Assembly: GCA_017427545.1 (NCBI GenBank)
Contig: JAFRSO010000015.1
Span: 21,644 to 85,643 of the forward strand
DNA length: 64,000 nucleotides
Reading direction: 5' to 3'
DNA from: Selenomonadaceae bacterium
Lineage (GTDB): Bacteria; Bacillota; Negativicutes; Selenomonadales; Selenomonadaceae
A program made the position numbers and the translations under genes. This document shows positions 59,082 to 64,000 of the stretch, one piece after another. Position 1 is the stretch's first letter, and every line of letters starts with the position of its first letter. Under the pieces are notes generated by a model. That model saw nothing but the letters and a program-made list of their open reading frames with translations. It was not told where the DNA came from and made no database searches.

Positions 59082-60043
59082 TTGACCAATTTGGACGCGA
59101 AATCAATTATGCGCGTATTTCCGTAACTGACCGCTGCAATTTGCGCTGCCGATATTGTATGCCCGAATGCGGCGTCAAAAAAATTCCTCACGCGGAGATT
59201 TTGAGCTTGGAAGAAATTTTGCGCGTCGCTGAAATATTTTCACGGCTCGGCATAAAAAAAATTCGTCTGACGGGCGGTGAACCTCTGCTCAGAAAAAATT
59301 TGCCGTCACTCATTCGACGCCTGAAAAATCTTGCGGGCATTGAGCAAGTCACGCTGACGACAAACGGCGTCCTGCTGAAAAATCTTGCGCCCGAATTAAT
59401 CGCGGCAGGTCTCGACGGCGTGAATTTGAGTTTGGACACTCTCGACGAAAAAATTTTTGCTGACTTGACGCGACGAAATTTTCTCGGCAAGGTGCTCGAA
59501 GGACTTCAATCACTCGACAAAAATTTAAGCCTCAAGATAAATTGCGTGCCACTGCGCGGCGTCAACGATGATGAAATTTTGAAAATCGCGGCTTCGGCAA
59601 AAGATAATCCCGTCAAGGTGCGATTTATCGAACTCATGCCGATTGGTTGCGCGTGGGAATCGGGATTGAAAGGTATTCCGACGGCTGAAATTTTCTCGAC
59701 GCTGGAAAAATCTTTCGGTGAACTCGTCCCCGTCCGACAAAAAAATTCTCTTCAAGGGCCGGCAAAATATTTCCGCCCGAAAAATTTCGTCGGGGAAATC
59801 GGATTCATTGACGCGTTGGAGCATAAATTTTGCGGCTCATGCAATCGAATTCGCTTGACGGCGGAAGGTTTCTTGAAAACGTGTTTGAGCTTCGACACGG
59901 GGCTTGACGTGAAAAATTTATTGCGGTCGGGCGTCGATGATGAGGAGCTGGCTGAAAAAATCCGCGACGCAATTTATCATAAGCCCAAAGAACACTTTTT
60001 TGAAGGCGCGACTAAATTTCAGATGTATCAAATTGGAGGATAA
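59078..60043 (+). CDS. moaA: GTP 3',8-cyclase MoaA
   Basis: Radical-SAM enzyme catalysing the first step of molybdopterin synthesis. The 321 residues have the N-terminal cluster motif CNLRCRYC near residue 22, LTGGEPLLRK, and the C-terminal second-cluster cysteines in HKFCGSCNRIRLTAEGFLKTC. The protein ends in the conserved Gly-Gly (QIGG) needed to generate the radical state. MoaC, MoaD and MoaE are not in the window. Confidence 0.96.
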   Translation: MIDQFGREINYARISVTDRCNLRCRYCMPECGVKKIPHAEILSLEEILRVAEIFSRLGIKKIRLTGGEPLLRKNLPSLIRRLKNLAGIEQVTLTTNGVLLKNLAPELIAAGLDGVNLSLDTLDEKIFADLTRRNFLGKVLEGLQSLDKNLSLKINCVPLRGVNDDEILKIAASAKDNPVKVRFIELMPIGCAWESGLKGIPTAEIFSTLEKSFGELVPVRQKNSLQGPAKYFRPKNFVGEIGFIDALEHKFCGSCNRIRLTAEGFLKTCLSFDTGLDVKNLLRSGVDDEELAEKIRDAIYHKPKEHFFEGATKFQMYQIGG

Positions 60044-60046
60044 TTT

Positions 60047-60080
60047 TCTAACAGCTAGTAGCTAACAGCTAACAGCTAAA
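60047..60080. repeat. Seven-base repeat array between moaA and the MOSC gene
   Basis: CTAGTAG and CTAACAG units just before the GGAGGT of the next gene. Confidence 0.8.
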
Positions 60081-60096
60081 GTTGGAGGTTGAGATT

Positions 60097-61014
60097 TTGG
60101 GCAAAATCAATGCGATTTGTATCAGCGAACGGCGCGGCACTGCCAAAAAATTCGTTGACGCGGCTACATTCGTGACGGAATTTGGGATTGACGGTGACGC
60201 TCACGCGGGCGATTGGCACAGGCAAGTCAGTCTGCTCGGTCAAGGCGAAATCGACGCGTTCAGGGCTCGCGGGGCACTGATTGAGGCGGGCGCGTTCGGT
60301 GAAAATATTATCGCCGAAGGTTTCACGTTTAAAAATTTGCCCGTCGGTACTCGGCTCAAATGCGGTGAAGTTTTCTTCGAGATAACGCAAATCGGCAAGG
60401 AATGTCACGCTCACTGCACGATTTACCAACAGATTGGCGATTGCATTATGCCGCGCGAAGGAGTTTTTGCACGCGTACTTCACGGCGGGAAAATTTCTGT
60501 CGGCGATAATTTGGAGCTTGCCACGGAAAAAATTCCGCTCGACGCGGCGATTATCACGGTCAGCGACAGAGGCTTTCACGGCTTGCGCGATGAGGATACC
60601 AGCGGCGATAAGTGCGAAGAAATTTTGACGGCGGCGGGCTATAAAATTCATTCGCGGACGACGCTGCCTGACGTGAAAAAATTTTTGGTCGACAAGCTGA
60701 TTGAGTTGGCGGACGTTGGAGTCGGATTGATTTTGACGACGGGCGGCACGGGATTTTCAATTCGCGACATCACGCCCGAAGCGACATTGGAAGTTTGCAC
60801 ACGACTTGCGCCGGGCATACCGGAAGCAATGCGGAGTTTGTCATTGCAAGTGACGGGGCGGGCAATGTTGAGCCGGGCAGTCGCGGGAATTCGCAAGCGG
60901 TCGCTGATTGTGAACTTGCCGGGCAGTCCGAAGGCGGTCGACGAGTGCTTAAATTTCGTCTTGCCGCAACTGCAACACGGTATAGAAATTTTGCGTGGAG
61001 AGGCTGATAAATGA
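60097..61014 (+). CDS. MOSC domain - MogA/MoaB fusion protein
   Basis: A 305-residue two-domain protein. Residues 1-145 are a MOSC domain (GIDGDAHAGDWHRQVSLLGQGEI and EFGEN-like AFGENII, with the conserved Cys in KECHAHC), a fold linked to sulfur and molybdenum cofactor handling. Residues 150-300 are a MogA/MoaB adenylyltransferase domain (AAIITVSDRGFHGLRDEDTSG, LILTTGGTGFSIRDITPEAT). The fusion could couple adenylation of molybdopterin with later cofactor modification. TTG 60097 is 8 nt after GGAGGT; TTG 60082 is inside that site. Confidence 0.9.
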   Translation: MGKINAICISERRGTAKKFVDAATFVTEFGIDGDAHAGDWHRQVSLLGQGEIDAFRARGALIEAGAFGENIIAEGFTFKNLPVGTRLKCGEVFFEITQIGKECHAHCTIYQQIGDCIMPREGVFARVLHGGKISVGDNLELATEKIPLDAAIITVSDRGFHGLRDEDTSGDKCEEILTAAGYKIHSRTTLPDVKKFLVDKLIELADVGVGLILTTGGTGFSIRDITPEATLEVCTRLAPGIPEAMRSLSLQVTGRAMLSRAVAGIRKRSLIVNLPGSPKAVDECLNFVLPQLQHGIEILRGEADK

Positions 61015-62084
61015 ATATTTCGTTGCTGATAATCGCGGGCGGGAAAAGTTCGCGGCTCGGCACAGATAAACGGTTCGTCGAAGTCGGCGGAGTTGGCTTG
61101 CTGGAAAAAATTTTGTGCAAGGCCTCTGCTGAAAACTTCGACGATATTTTTTTGTGTGTCGAGGAAGAATCGCCCGCGCTGAAAAATTTAGCGGAAAAGT
61201 TCGGCGTGAAACTTTTGGTTGACGCGGTAAAAAATTCGGGGCCGATGGCAGGGTTGGCAGTCGGGCTTGCGAACATCAAAACCGATTGGGCGTTGGCAGT
61301 CTCGGCGGATATGCCGTTTTTCGAGTTCGACGCAATGCGCCCGTTGGCTGAAAAATTTTCGACGGCTCAAGTGGTAATTCCAATAGTCAACGGGAAAGTT
61401 CAACCGCTGGCGGCATTTTATCGGCGGGAATTGGCAGAAATTTTTTTGCGGGAACTTTCACATGGTCAGCGGAAAATTTTTGCGGCAATAAAAAAAATCC
61501 CGCATGAACTCGCGGAACTTTCTTGCGAAGAAAATTTTTTCAACGTGAACACGCCCGCAGATTTAAGACTGGCTCGCGGCAGGGCTGAAAATCTTTCACG
61601 ACCGACGCCGATAATTTCAATCGTCGCATCAACTTCAGGCACGGGCAAGACTACATTTATTGAGCGGCTGATTAAAATTTTTTCCGCGCAGAAAATTTCG
61701 GTCGGCGTGATTAAAAGTGACGCTCACGGCTTCAATCTCGACGTTGAGGGCAAGGACAGTTATAAATTTCAATCGGCGGGCGCAAAATCCGTAGCTGTCA
61801 TTTCGCCGAACGGTTATTTTCTGGTGGAGCACGTCGCGAATCAAAATTTTTTATCCGTCGCCGAAAAGATGAGCAGTGTCGATTTGATTTTGACGGAGAG
61901 CCGCACGAAAAATTTTTCCCCGACGATTTCACTTTGGCGCGGACGCGGTAAAGTCATTGCCGACGAAAAAGTTGCCGCGATTTTCACGAGCAGCCCCATT
62001 GCCTCAAATGAAATTTATCAGTTCGGCTTGGACGACCTCACCGCCGCCGAAAAAATTTGTAAATTCCTCGCGGGATTAAAGTAA
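61011..62084 (+). CDS. mobA: MobA-MobB fusion: molybdenum cofactor guanylyltransferase
   Basis: A 357-residue fusion. Residues 1-190 are MobA (LLIIAGGKSSRLGTDKRFVEV, nucleotide loop; SADMPFFEFD, metal Asp), which attaches GMP to make bis-MGD, the form used by NarG. Residues 200-355 are MobB, a GTP-binding partner with P-loop STSGTGKTTFIE and HGFNLDVEGKDSYKFQSAGAK. It overlaps the previous stop by 4 nt and closes the nar-moco operon. Confidence 0.94.
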   Translation: MNISLLIIAGGKSSRLGTDKRFVEVGGVGLLEKILCKASAENFDDIFLCVEEESPALKNLAEKFGVKLLVDAVKNSGPMAGLAVGLANIKTDWALAVSADMPFFEFDAMRPLAEKFSTAQVVIPIVNGKVQPLAAFYRRELAEIFLRELSHGQRKIFAAIKKIPHELAELSCEENFFNVNTPADLRLARGRAENLSRPTPIISIVASTSGTGKTTFIERLIKIFSAQKISVGVIKSDAHGFNLDVEGKDSYKFQSAGAKSVAVISPNGYFLVEHVANQNFLSVAEKMSSVDLILTESRTKNFSPTISLWRGRGKVIADEKVAAIFTSSPIASNEIYQFGLDDLTAAEKICKFLAGLK

Positions 62085-62175
62085 GAAATAAAAATTTTTA
62101 ATTCCTACTTAATATTCGACGAAAATTTTCCGCGTCACAGCTAGCTTTATAAAAATTTTGTAGTCTACCCGTAGT

Positions 62176-62436
62176 CTACCGCCACGAACTCTCCGAAACT
62201 CTTCGCAATTTTATTTGTAAAGAATATCGGCCGTCAAAATGGTAACGGCCGATTAAAAGTTTGTTAGTGAATTGCCACATATAACCTTTGAAGTCATCAC
62301 GAGAACCCCATTGAGCATTCCACACAGCACAACCAAGCGATTTCCAGTCAATATAGTCTTGTAACCACGAATAGGAAGCGTAGATACCGCAGTCAAGGGG
62401 TTTAATGGTGTCGAGAAAAGCGCGGCAGATGTTAAC
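62176..62436 (-). pseudogene. Truncated GH25 lysozyme C-terminus
   Basis: An open frame of 87 codons without a start runs from the edge of the IS5-type element to a stop at 62176. It encodes CGIYASYSWLQDYIDWKSL, VWNAQWGSRDDF and GYMWQFTN, the last third of the GH25 (Chalaropsis-type) muramidase barrel, and the HFDG motif that normally closes the domain. The N-terminal catalytic Asp/Glu strands are missing, replaced by the insertion sequence. Probably a phage or prophage endolysin remnant. Confidence 0.7.
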
Positions 62437-63239
62437 GAGCGTGTTGGTAAACTCTATAGTTGAAGCATAATGGCAGAGAGTAAAACGAATTCAAGAAACA
62501 CTCAGCTAATTTGTCAAAACGAGTGGCGATGCGTCGACGATTCTTTATCCGCAAGAAAAAGCGTTCGATGACGTTACGAGCCTTATAAAGTTCTTTATCA
62601 AACTCATGCAATGCTCGCGAATTTATTTTGTCGGGAATACAAACTCTACCGCCTTGTGCTTGAATAAAATTGCGAATACGAGCCGAACAAAAAGCTTTGT
62701 CGCCCAAAACTGTTTTGCTGTCGAGATTCACCTTGCTCAAAAGGGAGGCGGCATACTCTGAATCGTGTACAGAATCCCTACCCGCCGGTCAACAACAGTC
62801 CGATGAGTTGAAAATTTTCAGTGACGAGAACATGAATTTTGGTGGTTTTGCCGCCCCGCAACACTCCTATTGCTTGATTATCATATTTTTTGAGAGCACC
62901 GGCGGCGTGCTGATGCACTTTGCAAAAGGTTGAATCAATTTGAACAAGCAGATATTTTTCCGTGTCGGTTACCAACGCTTGCAAGATATCCTTGAAAACG
63001 TCATCAGCGGACTATTTTCGGAATTTGTGATAAATGCTGTTCCAGTTACTAAATTGGGGTGGCAAATCGCGCCATGGAGCTCCTGAAGACATTATCCACA
63101 AGATTGCGTTAAAGACAATCAAAGGATTTAAGCCTGGTCGTCCAGTCTGCTTTGGTGCCGGTAACAGCGGCTTGATTATTTCCTCTTGCGTTTTTGTAAG
63201 GCAGTAACGAGTATGGTAGAATGAATTTGACATAAGCAT
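62432..63239 (-). pseudogene. IS5-family transposase, nonsense- and frameshift-broken
   Basis: The first part (63239 to about 63010) has CLTKTQEEIIKPLLPA, GRPGLNPLIVFNAILWI and SSGAPWRDLPPQF, the IS5 N-terminal domain. It is stopped by TAG where the family has Trp (HKFRK then SADDVFKDIL); the same frame then continues with LVQIDSTFCKVHQHA and GGKTTKIHVL (first catalytic Asp). A second break near 62780 shifts the frame, after which LGDKAFCSARIR (second Asp) and NVIERFFLRIKNRRRIATRFDKL (Glu) follow. All DDE residues can still be read but no intact enzyme is made. Confidence 0.85.
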
Positions 63240-63315
63240 TTCTTTGGGAGTTTTTCAATTTCATTTTACCAAAGAATTTGCTTATGTTTTATTTTTCGAC
63301 TTTACCAACACGTTC
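62437..63315 (-). mobile_element. IS5-family insertion sequence, decayed
   Basis: About 879 bp bounded by imperfect 18-bp inverted repeats, GAGCGTGTTGGTAAACTC on the left and, inverted, GAACGTGTTGGTAAAGTC on the right (16 of 18 match). It holds one broken transposase gene on the minus strand. Different broken genes flank it (GH25 left, polyvalent phage protein right), so it sits at a rearrangement junction. No target duplication could be fixed. Confidence 0.78.
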
Positions 63316-64000
63316 TAGGTGGTCGACTTTTCGCGGAGAAAAACCTGCCTCGCCGAAAAGTTTTGCCACCCAAGAACTATTCGCATCGTATTGCAAGCAG
63401 TTGGGCAAATGTTGTTCGCCACGCGGCACAATCGGAGCCTCGCGGAAGAATGAATAATTTGCAAAAGCCTCAATGGCGGGCGTGAAAACCGTCGCTGAAA
63501 TTGACGACGCGGCATTGATAAGCGGGTCTAAAATTGCCCGTTTCACTTCAACCGGCTTTTTGTCGTACATTGCGCTCAAAGCCTCGTCAGTCAAATTTGA
63601 CATGAGCCTAAGCCCAACGTCCAAACCTTTCGGGATTTTCATGCCGCCGCAGATTTAATTAGGAATGAGGAATTAAAAACCTAATCCCTGCTCCCTACAA
63701 AGGAGTTAAAGTTTCGCGCCACAAGTCCAATCCTCGAATCGCGGCATTTGAAAATAGAAAAACGCGGTTGAGTTCACGCATTGAACGCCCCGATTGTGAA
63801 AAGTCAACTGACGCTTTGCGGGATTCCAGCGCGGCAAGTTGCTTGTCGGTGATTGTTGTCTTACCGTCGGCACGTTGCGCGGCTAATTTATTTTTTGCGG
63901 CTTTGTAATTGTTGAGGCGCACAATATTTTCACTAAGCTCCGAAAGTTTCTGCAGGTCGTCAAGTGCTTGTGACCAAAAATTTTTACGATAACGTTGCCG
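63289..64000 (-). pseudogene. Phage/ICE large polyvalent protein (LPD38-like) fragment
   Basis: The minus strand is open from the right edge to 63695 (VDFSQSGRSMRELNRVFLF and NAAIRGLDLWRETLTPL), is interrupted by a seven-base repeat array, and resumes in another frame from about 63645 (KIPKGLDVGLRLMSN, ANYSFFREAPIVPRGEQHLP) to the IS end. Both parts fit successive segments of the LPD38-type domain of large polyvalent phage proteins. The gene starts outside the window and its 3' end reads into the insertion sequence. Confidence 0.65.
63658..63708. repeat. Seven-base repeat array within the phage-type gene
   Basis: GAGGAAT, TCCCTGC, TCCCTAC and related units. It introduces a stop and a frame change between two parts of one domain. 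Confidence 0.75.

Noticed and set aside
62432..62740. Intact 102-codon protein gene.
   Set aside because: It is the C-terminal piece of a frameshifted IS5-family transposase, not a free-standing gene.
1..64000. tRNA, rRNA or tmRNA genes.
   Set aside because: No cloverleaf with a GTTCGAATC-like T-arm or rRNA core sequence was noticed in any gap on reading; a covariance-model scan was not possible.

Overview
The window reads as chromosomal DNA from a diderm Firmicute, most likely an anaerobic member of the Negativicutes (Selenomonas/Anaerovibrio-like). A Gram-positive gene stock (sigma-H, RNase J, a LonB/LonC-type protease, UPF0237 ACT protein) sits beside outer-membrane and LPS genes (a 1153-residue autotransporter, a heptosyltransferase-type GT9, a WaaE-like GT2). 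The taxon is an inference from gene content. Codon use favours AAA/AAT/ATT/TTT, so the palindrome-like string AAAAATTTT recurs constantly. Several genes start with TTG placed 6-8 nt after a strong GGAGG.

Layout. 1-2131: priA (cut by the left edge) behind an overlapping MNT-HEPN pair. 2.2-9.9 kb: hypF, a DUF4127 protein, ACT protein, sigH, and cobU-GNAT-cobQ. 9.9-16.1 kb: RNase J, then a glycan/LPS glycosyltransferase cluster. 16.1-21.1 kb: a two-component system whose kinase has no sensor region, and an autotransporter. 21.2-27.1 kb: a decayed gene, a 32-residue peptide, small envelope proteins, lgt, a membrane TPR protein with 22 perfectly phased 11-residue repeats, and a PRC-barrel protein. 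27.2-30.6 kb: maf, an orphan BrnA-like protein, rtcB, carbonic anhydrase. 30.7-35.1 kb: a wall set (deacetylase, truncated MurQ, MupG, NlpC/P60) and cobJ. 35.2-37.3 kb: coiled-coil protein, ahcY, BrnT/BrnA-like pair. 37.5-39.1 kb: four tandem genes for double-glycine-leader peptides. 39.3-45.3 kb: mtaD, rodZ-like, xthA, Lon-type protease, rplI, an HTH regulator. 45.5-48.5 kb: a compact RiPP cluster. 48.6-50.2 kb: Ser/Thr kinase and a divergent regulator. 50.3-62.1 kb: narGHJI continuous with molybdenum-cofactor genes. 62.2-64.0 kb: a decayed IS5-family element between broken phage-type genes.

How the genes work together. The nar-moco block is one functional unit: membrane nitrate reductase, its chaperone NarJ, and MoaA, MoeA, a MOSC-Mog fusion and a MobA-MobB fusion that make and load the Mo-bisMGD cofactor. 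The wall set recovers MurNAc and trims peptidoglycan. cobU, cobQ and cobJ belong to cobalamin synthesis. AhcY and MtaD both dispose of S-adenosylhomocysteine.

The most unusual content is (i) an unannotated-size 48-residue precursor peptide at 48323-48469 with a two-cysteine tail, followed by a SPASM radical-SAM enzyme and a half-size ABC exporter with a shortened nucleotide-binding domain; (ii) about twenty arrays of seven-base tandem repeats that lie in gaps, supply the stop codons of many genes, and also occur inside hypF and mtaD; and (iii) three copies of a roughly 165-bp element made of three hairpins, one of them inside the nar operon. No tRNA, rRNA, CRISPR array or recognisable riboswitch was seen.
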